Shown: positions 1-9,068 of the stretch, in pieces
Position numbering within the stretch: the first letter of the stretch is position 1
Layout of the letters: every line of letters starts with the position of its first letter
NCBI GenBank assembly: GCA_018816765.1
Contig: JAHIUX010000060.1
Coordinates: 1 to 44,981 of the forward strand
Direction of reading: 5' to 3'
DNA from: Bacteroidota bacterium
Lineage (GTDB): Bacteria; Bacteroidota; Bacteroidia; Bacteroidales; F082
Length of the DNA: 44,981 nucleotides
Made by a program: the position numbers and the translations under genes
The notes under the pieces: generated by a model
The model's input: the letters and a program-made list of their open reading frames with translations, nothing else
What the model was told of the DNA's origin: nothing
Databases searched by the model: none

Positions 1-1
1 C

Positions 2-55
2 AGCCTGAGCGAAATCGGCAAGCCGGTAGCCAGCATCCGCGTGGTGAAGGAGTAA
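2..55 (+). CDS. 3' end of an unidentified gene
   Basis: Only the last 17 codons lie inside the window. They read SLSEIGKPVASIRVVKE and end in TAA at 53-55. The peptide has normal amino-acid composition, unlike the frame starting at base 1, which stays open to 150 but runs through short repeats. The family cannot be recognised from so little. It would converge on the protease gene at 341. Confidence 0.3.
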   Translation, partial: SLSEIGKPVASIRVVKE

Positions 56-91
56 TTCAGGGATTAGCTACGCTGAGCTCCCTTCGGTCGG

Positions 92-114
92 TTCAACGAT
101 TCAACGATTCAACG
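92..114. repeat. Short 8-bp tandem repeat (ttcaacga)
   Basis: The 8-base unit ttcaacga is repeated about 2.8 times. A related reverse-oriented stretch (cgttgaatctttgaattt) follows near 153-170. This is non-coding, low-complexity intergenic DNA and no function is evident. Confidence 0.6.
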
Positions 115-244
115 GGAAATACAAGCAACACGCTACAGGAGTCGCGGTAGCAGCGTTGAATCTTTGAATTTCCGCGAGAAGCCCTTTCGAGCGGATGTTG
201 AATTATAGAATTTCCCTCAAAAGGCTATTCGGTCACACAGCCTC

Positions 245-284
245 ACAGCAACACAGCAACACAGCAACACAGCAACACAGCAAC
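245..284. repeat. 8-bp tandem repeat (acagcaac x5)
   Basis: Five perfect head-to-tail copies of acagcaac lie between the short repeats and the terminator at 291. The unit length is not a multiple of three and there is no spacer, so it is neither coding repeat nor CRISPR. It is a simple microsatellite-like tract that could vary in copy number by slippage. With the 92-114 repeat and the terminator, it accounts for most of the gene-free stretch 56-340. Confidence 0.8.
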
Positions 285-286
285 AC

Positions 287-322
287 AAAAAAAAGCTGCC
301 AACCGAATCGGTGGCAGCTTTT
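287..322 (-). terminator. Rho-independent terminator of the C10 protease gene
   Basis: AAAAGCTGCC (291-300) pairs with GGCAGCTTTT (313-322), with a small inner CCG/CGG stem. On the minus strand the hairpin is followed by eight U from the A-run 287-294. It lies 19 bases past the stop of the minus-strand protease. The TTTT on the plus side means it could also stop transcription of the gene ending at 55. Confidence 0.85.
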
Positions 323-340
323 GTATCAATAAATTGTTGT

Positions 341-2434
341 TTAATTCACAACAATTTTTCTGGTGCTAAGTCCTGCATCACTTTGCAGTTTAAGCAGATA
401 AACACCTTTTACGGCCTCGTCCAACTGCAATGTACGGCGATAATCGCCTTTGAAGCTGTTAAGTTGTTCGCGGTATATTTCCTGCCCTGACAGTGATACA
501 ACGCTCATGGTAACGTTTTGCTGTTGCTGTACATGGAACCCGATATTCACTGTTTCATTTGCCGGATTTGGATACACATTCACTTGTTCGAAGATGTGGT
601 TTTCATCCAAACCAACACCGTCAACCTCGTACGAAATCTGCCATCCATGATCCCTGATGGTGTTGTTGGTGCTCCAGGTCATAAAGACACTCGAAGAATT
701 TACTGTGATTGGCGCCGGGATTTCTGTTCCTGACAAGGTGGCCAGCAGCTGGTTGCTGCCGTTGTAAATTTTCAGGAGGTCTTTGTTGGCTTCCGTTGAG
801 AAGGAATCAAACGACAAATGGTATTTTATTGCTTCCGGAACCTGAAGAATGAACACACAGGTTGTCAGGTTGTTGTAGTCGAACGACATGCTGCCATCAT
901 TAAAAGAGCCATAAGGCGCGGTGATCACTGTTGAGCTGTTGCACCAAGTGGGTGAAGTACTTTTGTATTCAGCCTTGAATCCGGCGGCTGATGAGCTGCT
1001 GCTGAAAGTTACCAGCATATGGTTATTCTGCACGGTGATTGAAGCCGGGATGTTTGTTCCGGAGAATTCACCAACCATGGGGTCGCTGGTCGAAGTTCCG
1101 TTGTATACCCTGATGTAGTCCGACGCGGCAGTATTCATTTCCACAAACGACAGGGTGATTGTTTTCACTGAGTCAGTTTCGCTCTGTGGCGATATTAACC
1201 AGCTGGCATCCATGCCCGAAGGATAATCTTCAACCGGACCGCTGCCATCGGTAAATGATCCTGAACGGCTTGTCAACACGTTCTGGCCGTTTGCAATATA
1301 TGGATAGTCGGCATCGCCGGGGAGAATGTTTCTAACCATTGCCTGGCTGCCACTGAATCCACCCACATTCTGAAGGTTGAACCAGCCATTGCCCGAGCCG
1401 CTCCAGCCAAAGTTGAAGTGATAATAGTTCATGCCTTCAAAACCGTCGCAAACAAAGGCGTGTCCGCCACCTGTACCCTGACCGCTGTAATAAACAGGGT
1501 AGTGGTTGGTGATCTGTTCCTGCAACATATTTTCCCATTGGGTTACATTGTAGCTGCTTTTTTCGAGATACTGTGTGCTGCTGCCATAACGGAACCTGTT
1601 TTTCAAGGCTGCAGGTACGGTATAGCTGTATGAGCCTGAGCCGTCAGGACCAAAATTCATGGTCACAGATACCGCAGCGTGGAACCCGATTTCAGCAATG
1701 TCCCAGGGGTTTTCTGTTTCAATTTCGTCCTGCATGCCATCCCAGTTGTAAAAGGTTTCGCCAAAATTGGCTGAAATAATTCCGTAAGGACTCTGGTAGT
1801 ATGAATATGATCCGAGGCCCTGCAATGGGTATCTCCAGTAATACATGATCATCGACATGGCTGTGGCAACGCAACCCACATATACATGGCCTCCCGGGCC
1901 AGCTGCATCTTCGGGGCACATCAGGTTGTAAGGACTGTCCTGATTCCACATAATGGTGAGCAAAGGCGTTGTAACGTCCTTCATTTCACGGGTTTCCAGG
2001 GTGTTGATATCAGAAGTGAGCAGGTGATTCCATAGCTGTGTGGTAGCGGCATCAACAGCAGGCTGATTGGCAAGGATAAAATCCTTTTCATCGATAAACG
2101 TTGTTAACCAGCTGTTGGTGTTGTAGTTAAGCTGCTCCGGACGGGGGAATTTACCTTCGTAGCCATAACCAATGATGGGCTGGCGCTCATCCCTGGCGGC
2201 CACGATCACCCAGCCTTCGTTCAGGTTAAACACAAAATAAGAAGATGCAACCTCCCACGACTCAGCGATGACCACATCCTGGTAACGAATGCCCTGACCA
2301 TATTGGTTGATGCGCTCGTACATGAAATTCTTAGCCACCTTTTCGGCTTCCGGCATGGTAACCTTTTTTGCTGAAGCATTGAGCCCGATCAACAGCAATA
2401 CCGAAACTGTTAAGATAAAATTCCTGAAATTCAT
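341..2434 (-). CDS. Secreted C10-family cysteine protease with two CUB-like domains and T9SS sorting domain
   Basis: This is a streptopain/SpeB-type (peptidase C10) protease of 697 residues. A signal peptide (about 1-22) precedes a Spi/propeptide-like region (25-150) that would keep the zymogen inactive. The catalytic domain has the nucleophile in YVGCVATAMS (Cys188) and the general base in GGGHAFVCDG (His325). It also has the NFGWSG motif near 341-346. Two CUB-like beta-sandwich repeats cover roughly 385-490 and 500-605. The last 75 residues form a type A sorting domain (VNVYPNPA, then GVYLLKL and a basic end), so the protein should leave through the type IX system. It is monocistronic with its own -7 element and terminator. 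Likely role: extracellular protein breakdown. Family call is firm; substrate is unknown. Confidence 0.9.
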   Translation of the reverse strand: MNFRNFILTVSVLLLIGLNASAKKVTMPEAEKVAKNFMYERINQYGQGIRYQDVVIAESWEVASSYFVFNLNEGWVIVAARDERQPIIGYGYEGKFPRPEQLNYNTNSWLTTFIDEKDFILANQPAVDAATTQLWNHLLTSDINTLETREMKDVTTPLLTIMWNQDSPYNLMCPEDAAGPGGHVYVGCVATAMSMIMYYWRYPLQGLGSYSYYQSPYGIISANFGETFYNWDGMQDEIETENPWDIAEIGFHAAVSVTMNFGPDGSGSYSYTVPAALKNRFRYGSSTQYLEKSSYNVTQWENMLQEQITNHYPVYYSGQGTGGGHAFVCDGFEGMNYYHFNFGWSGSGNGWFNLQNVGGFSGSQAMVRNILPGDADYPYIANGQNVLTSRSGSFTDGSGPVEDYPSGMDASWLISPQSETDSVKTITLSFVEMNTAASDYIRVYNGTSTSDPMVGEFSGTNIPASITVQNNHMLVTFSSSSSAAGFKAEYKSTSPTWCNSSTVITAPYGSFNDGSMSFDYNNLTTCVFILQVPEAIKYHLSFDSFSTEANKDLLKIYNGSNQLLATLSGTEIPAPITVNSSSVFMTWSTNNTIRDHGWQISYEVDGVGLDENHIFEQVNVYPNPANETVNIGFHVQQQQNVTMSVVSLSGQEIYREQLNSFKGDYRRTLQLDEAVKGVYLLKLQSDAGLSTRKIVVN

Positions 2435-2476
2435 TGGAAATAAAGTAATTAATTAAACGTGAATACTAATTGAAAG

Positions 2477-2484
2477 CAAAAGTA
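2477..2484 (-). promoter_or_regulatory. Putative -7 element (TACTTTTG) for the C10 protease
   Basis: On the minus strand the bases read TACTTTTG, a perfect match to the Bacteroidota -7 consensus TAnnTTTG, 42 bases upstream of the start codon. No clear -33 TTTG was found at the usual distance. Confidence 0.5.
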
Positions 2485-2649
2485 CTTAATTGGTGTCTAT
2501 CATTGTAATTTTCCTGCTTATTTAGAATTCATATAAACAATTAATACCTAAACCTTAAGCTAACTTTTTCATTCAGATTTCCAGACAACGATTCAGCTTA
2601 AAATGTGTATTTTCGCCCTTTATTTCAAGCGTAACTGATTGCAAAAACC

Positions 2650-3918
2650 ATGGCTAATATCCTCATTGTAAACATAAAAGAACTTATTGGTGTGGATGAA
2701 TCAGGCCGGCTTGCTGCCCGTGGACGTGAAATGGGTGAGCCTGGCTTGTTGCATGATGCCTATCTGTTGATCAGCGATGGGAAAATTGTTGATTATGGAA
2801 AAATGCATGCCAGAAGTGTAGCTTCACTTGCAGGCTCATTTCCCGACGCACAGGTTCTTGATGCCGCCGGCAGGCTGGTGATGCCTGCGTTTTGTGATGC
2901 ACACACGCACCTTGTTTATCCGGCTTCGCGCGAACTGGAATACATCGACAAAATCAAAGGCCTGTCGTATGAGGAAATCGCAAAAAGGGGCGGCGGTATA
3001 TTAAATACCGCTGCACGTATGGGCAGCATCAGCGAAAAGGAATTGTTTGAGTCGGCCCAATACAGGCTCCATGAAATCATGCGCATGGGCACAGGTGCCG
3101 TTGAAATTAAAAGTGGTTACGGCCTAACGCCTGAAACCGAACTTAAGATGCTGAGGGTGATCAGAAAGCTTAAAGAGACTTCGCCATTGAGCATTAAGGC
3201 CACTTTCCTGGGCGCACACGCTGTACCGCTGGCGTTCAAAGGAAACCAGGCAGCCTACGTTGACCAGGTGATCAACGAGATGATCCCTGCTGTTGCAGGG
3301 GAGGACCTTGCCGATTATATCGATGTGTTTTGCGACAAAGGCTTTTTCACGGTGGAAGATACCGACAGGATATTGAATGCCGGGATGAAATATGGACTAA
3401 GGCCAAAAATTCACGCAAACGAACTGGCCAACTCAGGAGGTATACAGGTCGGAGTTAAATACAATGCACTGTCTGTTGATCACCTCGAATATACGGGTGA
3501 TGATGAAATTGAAGCCTTGTTAACGGCCGAAACCATGCCGGTTATCCTGCCTGGCGCAGCTTTCTTTCTGGGTATGCCCCTGGCTCCGGCCCGAAAAATG
3601 ATTGATGCCGGATTGCCACTGGCAATGGCGAGCGACTTCAATCCGGGCAGTTCACCATCGGGAAATATGCAACTGATCCTTTCGATGGCAAGCATCCTTT
3701 ACCGCCTTATCCCTGAGGAGGGCCTGCTGGCGACAACACTGAACGGTGCTTACGCCATGGGCCTCAGCGAAGAACTGGGCAGCATAAGCAAAGGCAAAAC
3801 AGCCAATGTGCTGATCAGTCACCCAATGCCGGGACTGGCTTATATGCCCTATTATTATGGAACGAATAAAATTGAAACCGTCATCCTGAACGGTAAAATA
3901 CAAATAGTAAATCATTGA
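2650..3918 (+). CDS. hutI: Imidazolonepropionase
   Basis: It hydrolyses 4-imidazolone-5-propanoate to N-formimino-L-glutamate, the third step of histidine degradation, in the cytosol. The protein has 422 residues, normal for the family, and follows the amidohydrolase plan. The metal-binding HxH is in FCDAHTHLVYP (His85, His87). Later metal and substrate ligands are in FLGAHAVP, IHANELANSGG and ASDFNPGSSP. It starts at the ATG after a run of A. The product is the substrate of the next gene, ftcD, 22 bases downstream, so the two form an operon. hutH and hutU are not in the window. A near-consensus -7 (TATTTTCG, 2608-2615) lies 34 bases upstream. Confidence 0.95.
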   Translation: MANILIVNIKELIGVDESGRLAARGREMGEPGLLHDAYLLISDGKIVDYGKMHARSVASLAGSFPDAQVLDAAGRLVMPAFCDAHTHLVYPASRELEYIDKIKGLSYEEIAKRGGGILNTAARMGSISEKELFESAQYRLHEIMRMGTGAVEIKSGYGLTPETELKMLRVIRKLKETSPLSIKATFLGAHAVPLAFKGNQAAYVDQVINEMIPAVAGEDLADYIDVFCDKGFFTVEDTDRILNAGMKYGLRPKIHANELANSGGIQVGVKYNALSVDHLEYTGDDEIEALLTAETMPVILPGAAFFLGMPLAPARKMIDAGLPLAMASDFNPGSSPSGNMQLILSMASILYRLIPEEGLLATTLNGAYAMGLSEELGSISKGKTANVLISHPMPGLAYMPYYYGTNKIETVILNGKIQIVNH

Positions 3919-3940
3919 TTGACGCATAAATTAACGCTGT

Positions 3941-5635
3941 ATGAAAAAACTGATCGAATGTGTACCAAATTTTAGTGAAGGAAGGGATATGTCTGTTATT
4001 AAACAGATTACCAATCAGATAGAAACTGTTGAGGGAGTCAAATTGCTTGATGTTGATCCGGGAGCAGCCACAAACCGCACCGTGGTCACATTCGTTGGTA
4101 CACCCGATGAAGTTTTGGAAGCCGCATTCAGGGCTGTAAAAAGGGCCTCGGAAATCATTGACATGCGTAAGCACAAAGGCGAGCATCCCCGCATGGGCGC
4201 TACCGATGTGTGCCCGCTGGTGCCTGTGGCCAATATCAGTATGGAAGAAACAGCCGAGCTGGCGCGTCGCCTGGCAAAACGCATAGGCGAAGAACTCGAA
4301 ATACCAATTTATTGCTACGAACAGGCTGCTTTCAGCCCGGCCAGAAAGAACCTGGCCAGCTGCCGGTCGGGAGAATATGAAGGATTGCCTGAAAAGTTGG
4401 CAAACCCCGAATGGAAACCTGATTTTGGCCCGGCAAAATTCAATGCCAGGTCGGGAGCAACAGCTGTTGGCGCACGCGACTTTCTGGTGGCTTTCAATGT
4501 GAACCTGAACACGACTTCTACCCGCAGGGCAAACTCCATTGCCTTTGATGTGAGGGAACGCGGACGTGTTAAACGCGATGGAGACCCGATTACCGGAAAA
4601 ATCGTGAAAGACGAAAAAGGCAACCAGGTGTACATCCCGGGTACGCTCAAATCAGTCAAAGCCATAGGTTGGTTTATCGAAGAATATGGTATTGCCCAAA
4701 TTTCGATGAACCTCACCAACATCGGGATAACCCCGGTTCATATTGCTTTTGACGAAGTATGCCGCAAAGCTGCTGACAGAGGCATCAGGGTCACAGGCGC
4801 TGAGCTTGTCGGACTCATTCCCCTCAAAGCGATGATCGATGCCGGAAAATATTTCCTTGCCAAACAAGAACGTTCTCTTGGAGTGGACAATGACGAACTG
4901 ATAAAAATTGCCATCAAATCGCTGGGACTCGATGAGTTGAAGCCATTCAACCCCAAGGAGAAAATCATCGAATACGTATTGGAGGAGTCTGAAAAGAAGA
5001 AAAAACTGGTCCACCTGACCGCAAAAGGGCTGGCCAACGAAACAGCTTCTGAATCGCCTGCTCCGGGAGGAGGCTCCATAGCTGCCTATGTGGGCGCATT
5101 GGGTGCGTCACTGGCTACCATGGTAGCAAACCTTTCGTCGCACAAACGCGGCTGGGACAGCCGTTGGGAAGAGTTTTCCATTTGGGCTGAGAAAGGCCAG
5201 AAAATCAAAGATGAACTCCTGTTCCTGGTTGATGAAGATACCAATGCATTCAATAAAATTATGGACGCCTTTGGCCTTCCAAAGAAAACCGACGAAGAAA
5301 AGGAAACCCGTAAAGCAGCCATTGAAACAGCTTCGGTGTATGCCATGGAAATTCCCCTGAGGGTGATGCGTGTTGCCCTTTCGAGCATGGAAGTGATTGA
5401 GGCAATGGCCGTTTCGGGCAATCCTAACTCTGTTTCTGATGCAGGTGTTGGCGCTTTATGCGCACGCTCGGCTGTGATGGGTGCTTACCTCAATGTAAAA
5501 ATCAATGCTGCCGGCATCAGCGACAGGCGGGTGGCCGACGAAAAAGTGGCGCAGGGAGCCGAAATGGAACAGCTAGCTATAGCCTTGGAAACACGTATCC
5601 TGCAAAAGGTGAATGAAGTAATCGGATCGCTGTAA
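3941..5635 (+). CDS. ftcD: Bifunctional glutamate formimidoyltransferase / formimidoyltetrahydrofolate cyclodeaminase
   Basis: It moves the formimino group from N-formiminoglutamate to tetrahydrofolate and then releases ammonia to give 5,10-methenyl-THF. This finishes histidine degradation to glutamate and feeds one-carbon metabolism. The N-terminal transferase domain spans about 1-325, with the catalytic histidine in GEHPRMGATD (His82). The cyclodeaminase (FTCD_C) domain covers about 350-560, with the SPAPGGGSIAAYVGALGA glycine-rich start. The length of 564 matches the fused, animal-like and Bacteroidota form; many other bacteria have separate proteins. It lies between hutI (22-base gap) and marC (11-base gap). 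Confidence 0.95.
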   Translation: MKKLIECVPNFSEGRDMSVIKQITNQIETVEGVKLLDVDPGAATNRTVVTFVGTPDEVLEAAFRAVKRASEIIDMRKHKGEHPRMGATDVCPLVPVANISMEETAELARRLAKRIGEELEIPIYCYEQAAFSPARKNLASCRSGEYEGLPEKLANPEWKPDFGPAKFNARSGATAVGARDFLVAFNVNLNTTSTRRANSIAFDVRERGRVKRDGDPITGKIVKDEKGNQVYIPGTLKSVKAIGWFIEEYGIAQISMNLTNIGITPVHIAFDEVCRKAADRGIRVTGAELVGLIPLKAMIDAGKYFLAKQERSLGVDNDELIKIAIKSLGLDELKPFNPKEKIIEYVLEESEKKKKLVHLTAKGLANETASESPAPGGGSIAAYVGALGASLATMVANLSSHKRGWDSRWEEFSIWAEKGQKIKDELLFLVDEDTNAFNKIMDAFGLPKKTDEEKETRKAAIETASVYAMEIPLRVMRVALSSMEVIEAMAVSGNPNSVSDAGVGALCARSAVMGAYLNVKINAAGISDRRVADEKVAQGAEMEQLAIALETRILQKVNEVIGSL

Positions 5636-5646
5636 ACAGGCACGCA

Positions 5647-6285
5647 ATGCATGATTATTTGACCATCTGGTTGTTGTATTTCACCTCGTTTATCACCCTG
5701 ATGAACCCCCTCGGCGTCATGCCTGTGTTCCTTACCATGACTTCGGGACTCGAAGGCAGGCAAAGGCGAAATACGGCCATCAAAGCCAGTATTGTGGCAT
5801 TCATCACCCTAGTGATATTTGCCATTGGCGGACAAATGCTCTTTAATTTCTTTGGGATTTCTGTTGCGGGTTTGAAGGTTGTCGGCGGTGTGCTCTTCTT
5901 TGTAATGGGCTACGATATGCTCAATGCCAGGCTAAGCCGCATCAAGATAACGCCTGAAGAGGTTAATGCCTATGTAAACGACGTTTCCATCACCCCTTTG
6001 GGCATACCGATGATCGCGGGCCCGGGCTCCATCACCAATGCCATTATCCTGATGGACCAGAGCAAGGACCTGCCCTCGCAGCTGCTGCTGATCTCCACCA
6101 TACTGGCGGTGTGCCTCATCACCATGGTGGTTCTGGTGAGTGGCGTAAAGATCACGAAAGCCCTCGGGGATACTGGAAATAAGGTAATGATGAAACTGAT
6201 GGGACTCATCGTCATGGTGATTGCCGTTGAGTTTTTTTTCACAGGGATTCAACCATACATAAGGACGATTTTTAACATACAATAA
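5647..6285 (+). CDS. MarC family integral membrane protein
   Basis: This 212-residue inner-membrane protein has six predicted hydrophobic segments and family motifs: LMNPLGVMPVFLTMT near the start, and PLGIPMIAGPGSITNAI (about 118-134) in the middle. MarC proteins were once linked to multiple antibiotic resistance, but that link has not held and their substrate is not known. It starts 11 bases after ftcD, so it is probably read with the histidine genes. That placement does not prove a role in histidine use. The family call is secure; the function is open. Confidence 0.88.
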   Translation: MHDYLTIWLLYFTSFITLMNPLGVMPVFLTMTSGLEGRQRRNTAIKASIVAFITLVIFAIGGQMLFNFFGISVAGLKVVGGVLFFVMGYDMLNARLSRIKITPEEVNAYVNDVSITPLGIPMIAGPGSITNAIILMDQSKDLPSQLLLISTILAVCLITMVVLVSGVKITKALGDTGNKVMMKLMGLIVMVIAVEFFFTGIQPYIRTIFNIQ

Positions 6286-6325
6286 AAAAAACTTCAAATA
6301 ATTAGGATAATAAGACAATTCTTAA

Positions 6326-6333
6326 TAATTTTG
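6326..6333 (+). promoter_or_regulatory. Putative -7 element (TAATTTTG) for rpmG operon
   Basis: A perfect TAnnTTTG match lies 28 bases before the rpmG ATG and is followed by CCGTCC. It would start the ribosomal gene transcript separately from marC. Confidence 0.55.
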
Positions 6334-6361
6334 CCGTCCGAAATTTTGAAAGAGTAAAAGC

Positions 6362-6550
6362 ATGGCTAAGAAAACAAAAGAAGCACGCGGACAGGTTATT
6401 CTGGAGTGTACAGAGCACAAAACCAGCGGAATGCCTGGAACATCAAGGTATATTTCCACCAAGAACAAGAAAAATACCCCTGAAAGGCTTGAGTTGAAAA
6501 AATACAACCCAATCCTGAAAAAGATGACTATTCACAAAGAGATTAAATAA
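6362..6550 (+). CDS. rpmG: 50S ribosomal protein L33
   Basis: This small basic large-subunit protein has 62 residues and the L33 signature [23 protein letters not shown]. Zinc-binding L33 has two CxxC pairs. Here only one cysteine remains (LECTEH) and the second pair is replaced by YNPILKK, so this is the zinc-independent form. It is followed eight bases later by a DUF4295 gene, then ftsY and rimO, the usual Bacteroidota order. The usual upstream partner, rpmB (L28), is absent here and marC sits in its place. Confidence 0.95.
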   Translation: MAKKTKEARGQVILECTEHKTSGMPGTSRYISTKNKKNTPERLELKKYNPILKKMTIHKEIK

Positions 6551-6558
6551 GAAACAAT

Positions 6559-6711
6559 ATGGCTAAGAAAGTAGTTGCGTCTCTGCAGGCAGCAGGTAAA
6601 GATTATGCAAAGGTTATCCGTATGGTAAAGTCCGAAAAAAGCGGTGCTTACACCTTTAAGGAAGACATTGTACCAACAGACAGGATTCAGGAATTTATCG
6701 CAAAACGATAA
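6559..6711 (+). CDS. DUF4295 family small protein
   Basis: A 50-residue basic protein starting MAKKVVASLQ and ending RIQEFIAKR. It matches the DUF4295 family, a Bacteroidota-specific small protein regularly encoded between rpmG and ftsY. Size, charge and position suggest a ribosome-associated protein, but its biochemical role is not established here. It starts eight bases after the rpmG stop, so the two are surely cotranscribed, and is followed by a terminator hairpin. Confidence 0.88.
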   Translation: MAKKVVASLQAAGKDYAKVIRMVKSEKSGAYTFKEDIVPTDRIQEFIAKR

Positions 6712-6735
6712 TTTCACGTTAACAATAATGCACCG

Positions 6736-6764
6736 AGCTTTTCCCCTACGGAAGAGCTTTTTTT
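6736..6764 (+). terminator. Rho-independent terminator after rpmG-DUF4295
   Basis: AGCTTTTCC (6736-6744) pairs with GGAAGAGCT (6750-6758), with one G-U pair and a 5-base loop, followed by seven T. It lies between the DUF4295 gene and ftsY. It may therefore attenuate read-through and set ftsY and rimO below the ribosomal protein genes. Confidence 0.7.
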
Positions 6765-6782
6765 ATTTAAAAACAACTGTGT

Positions 6783-7733
6783 ATGGGACTTTTTTCCTTC
6801 TTCTCGAAAGAGAAAAAGCAGGACCTCGACAAAGGGCTTGAGAAAACACGGGAAAGTGTTTTCAGCAAGCTTTCGAAAGCCATTGTTGGCAAGTCGAAGG
6901 TGGATGATGAAGTGCTCGATGAGCTCGAAGAAATTCTGGTAAGCTCCGACGTAGGTGTGCAGACGACCCTGAAAATCATCGAGCGCATCCAGTACCGGGT
7001 TGCAAGGGATAAGTTTCTCGGAACAAATGAGCTGAACAGGATACTGCGCGAAGAAATTGCTGCCTTGCTGCAGGAAAATAATTCAGGCGACGGAGAAGAC
7101 TTCGAACTACCCTCAAAAGACAGCCCTTATGTGATCATGGTTGTTGGTGTGAATGGCGTCGGCAAAACAACGACCATAGGAAAACTGGCCTATAACTTCA
7201 AGCTCGCCGGAAAAAGTGTTGTCCTGGGTGCTGCCGACACCTTCAGGGCCGCGGCAGTTGATCAGCTCAAAATCTGGGCAACAAGGGTAGGCGTGCCTGT
7301 GGTAGCACAGGGGATGGGGGCCGACCCGGCATCCGTGAGCTTTGACACCGTGAAATCGGCCATGAGCCAGCATGCCGATGTCGTCATCATTGATACCGCA
7401 GGAAGGTTGCACAACAAGGTCAACCTGATGAAGGAACTTACCAAGATTAAGTCAGTGATGCAGAAACTCATTCCTGATGCCCCACATGAAATCCTGCTGG
7501 TGTTGGACGCTTCAACCGGACAGAATGCCATCGAACAGGCAAAACAGTTTACAGCCGCTACCGAAGTGAACGCCCTCGCATTGACAAAACTCGATGGGAC
7601 TGCCAAAGGGGGTGTTGTTATTGGTATTTCAGACCAGTTTAAAATTCCGGTAAAATACATCGGCGTTGGTGAAAAAATGGAAGACCTTCAGGTGTTTAAC
7701 CGTAACCGCTTTGTTGACAGCCTTTTCCAATAA
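6783..7733 (+). CDS. ftsY: Signal recognition particle receptor FtsY
   Basis: This SRP-type GTPase docks ribosome-SRP complexes at the membrane for co-translational insertion. It has 316 residues, so it is a short FtsY without the long acidic A domain of E. coli. The N-domain helical bundle is about 20-100. The G domain carries the P-loop GVNGVGKTT (122-130), DTFRAAA, DTAGRL and TKLDGTAKGG. The ATG sits 19 bases after the T-run of the terminator upstream. rimO begins 12 bases downstream. Confidence 0.97.
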   Translation: MGLFSFFSKEKKQDLDKGLEKTRESVFSKLSKAIVGKSKVDDEVLDELEEILVSSDVGVQTTLKIIERIQYRVARDKFLGTNELNRILREEIAALLQENNSGDGEDFELPSKDSPYVIMVVGVNGVGKTTTIGKLAYNFKLAGKSVVLGAADTFRAAAVDQLKIWATRVGVPVVAQGMGADPASVSFDTVKSAMSQHADVVIIDTAGRLHNKVNLMKELTKIKSVMQKLIPDAPHEILLVLDASTGQNAIEQAKQFTAATEVNALALTKLDGTAKGGVVIGISDQFKIPVKYIGVGEKMEDLQVFNRNRFVDSLFQ

Positions 7734-7745
7734 GGTCCCCCGTCC

Positions 7746-9068
7746 ATGGCTAAACTGAAATTAAACATTGTTACCCTTGGCTGTTCAAAGAACAAGGTTG
7801 ATTCGGAGCACCTTGCAGGCCTGCTTCCGGCAAATATGTACCAGATCAGGCACGACAGCGACAAAAAAGCAGATGTTGTTGTGGTAAACACCTGTGGATT
7901 TATCGGTGACGCCAAAGAAGAGTCAGTTGATACAATTTTATCCTATGCTGCGGCCCGCAAAAAAGGCGATGTGAAACAGCTGATTGTCATGGGCTGCCTG
8001 TCGGAACGCTACAAAAAAGCCCTTGAAAATGAAATTCATGAGGTGGATGCCTTTTTTGGTGCCAGCGACCTTAATGCCATTGCAAAACTATTGACAGCAA
8101 CAACTGACAGCAACAGCAGGCTTGTTCCCTATCATTACAAAAGGGTACTTTCGACACCGAGGCATTATGCCTACCTGAAGGTTTCGGAAGGCTGCGACAG
8201 GGGTTGCAGCTTTTGTGCCATTCCGTTGATCAGGGGCAAACACAAGTCAATTCCTATTCCTGATCTTGTGAATGAAGCGCGTTACCTTGCATCCAAAGGA
8301 ACAAAGGAACTTATACTGATTGCGCAGGATCTGACCTATTACGGCATCGACCTCTATGGAGAGCGCAAAATAGGCCAACTGGTCAGTCAGCTGGCTGAGA
8401 TACCAACCATAAAATGGATCAGGCTGCAATATGCTTATCCTGCCGGTTTCCCCGAAGACCTTATCGCTCTGATGGCAACAAACACAAAGGTGTGCAGGTA
8501 CCTCGACCTGCCGCTGCAACATATCAGCGACCGGGTGCTTAAGTCGATGAAGCGCGGGCTCACCAAAAAGCAAAGCCTCGAGCTGATTCAAAAAATACGC
8601 AGGCAAATACCTGGCCTGGCCTTCAGAACAACACTCATCGTTGGCTATCCCGGTGAAACCCAGGAAGAGTTTGACGAGCTGTATGATTTCGTTAAAACGC
8701 AGCAATTTGAGCGCCTGGGGGTCTTTACCTATTCTGCCGAAGAAGATACTCCTGCCTATGTACTCACAGACGATGTTCCGGAAGAGGTTAAAAATGAACG
8801 CCTTGAGCGAATCATGGCCTTGCAGCAGGAGATTTCGCAGAAACTGAATGCACAACGGATTGGCACAGTGATGGAGGTTATTGTCGATTCTGAAGAGGCC
8901 GGATATTATGTCGGACGGAGCATGTTCGACTCGCCTGAAGTGGATAATGAGGTACTGATCAGCAAAGAAGGTGCCCAACTGAAGGTTGGTGGCTTTTATC
9001 AGGTCATCATCACCGATGCCAGCGAATTCGACCTGCAGGGCACGGCAGTAGCGGTATCCGGAAATTGA
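7746..9068 (+). CDS. rimO: Ribosomal protein S12 methylthiotransferase RimO
   Basis: This radical SAM enzyme adds a methylthio group to an aspartate of ribosomal protein S12. The N-terminal UPF0004 domain has its three cluster cysteines at 13 (LGCSKNK), 50 (NTCGF) and 84 (GCLSERY). The radical SAM cluster motif is CDRGCSFC (150-157). A TRAM RNA/protein-binding domain fills the last 65 residues. GCSKNKVDSE is the RimO version of this motif and separates it from MiaB. The length of 440 is normal. It forms an operon with ftsY. Confidence 0.95.
   Translation: MAKLKLNIVTLGCSKNKVDSEHLAGLLPANMYQIRHDSDKKADVVVVNTCGFIGDAKEESVDTILSYAAARKKGDVKQLIVMGCLSERYKKALENEIHEVDAFFGASDLNAIAKLLTATTDSNSRLVPYHYKRVLSTPRHYAYLKVSEGCDRGCSFCAIPLIRGKHKSIPIPDLVNEARYLASKGTKELILIAQDLTYYGIDLYGERKIGQLVSQLAEIPTIKWIRLQYAYPAGFPEDLIALMATNTKVCRYLDLPLQHISDRVLKSMKRGLTKKQSLELIQKIRRQIPGLAFRTTLIVGYPGETQEEFDELYDFVKTQQFERLGVFTYSAEEDTPAYVLTDDVPEEVKNERLERIMALQQEISQKLNAQRIGTVMEVIVDSEEAGYYVGRSMFDSPEVDNEVLISKEGAQLKVGGFYQVIITDASEFDLQGTAVAVSGN

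Noticed and set aside
245-284. Possible CRISPR or protein-coding repeats
   Set aside because: The 8-base units have no spacers and are not in phase with codons. There are no cas genes near.
4315-4722. Minus-strand frame of 135 codons inside ftcD
   Set aside because: It lies fully inside a well-supported gene with catalytic motifs and shows no domain of its own.
8247-8978. Minus-strand frame of 243 codons inside rimO
   Set aside because: Long only because of codon bias in the opposite strand. rimO has all cluster cysteines and its normal length.
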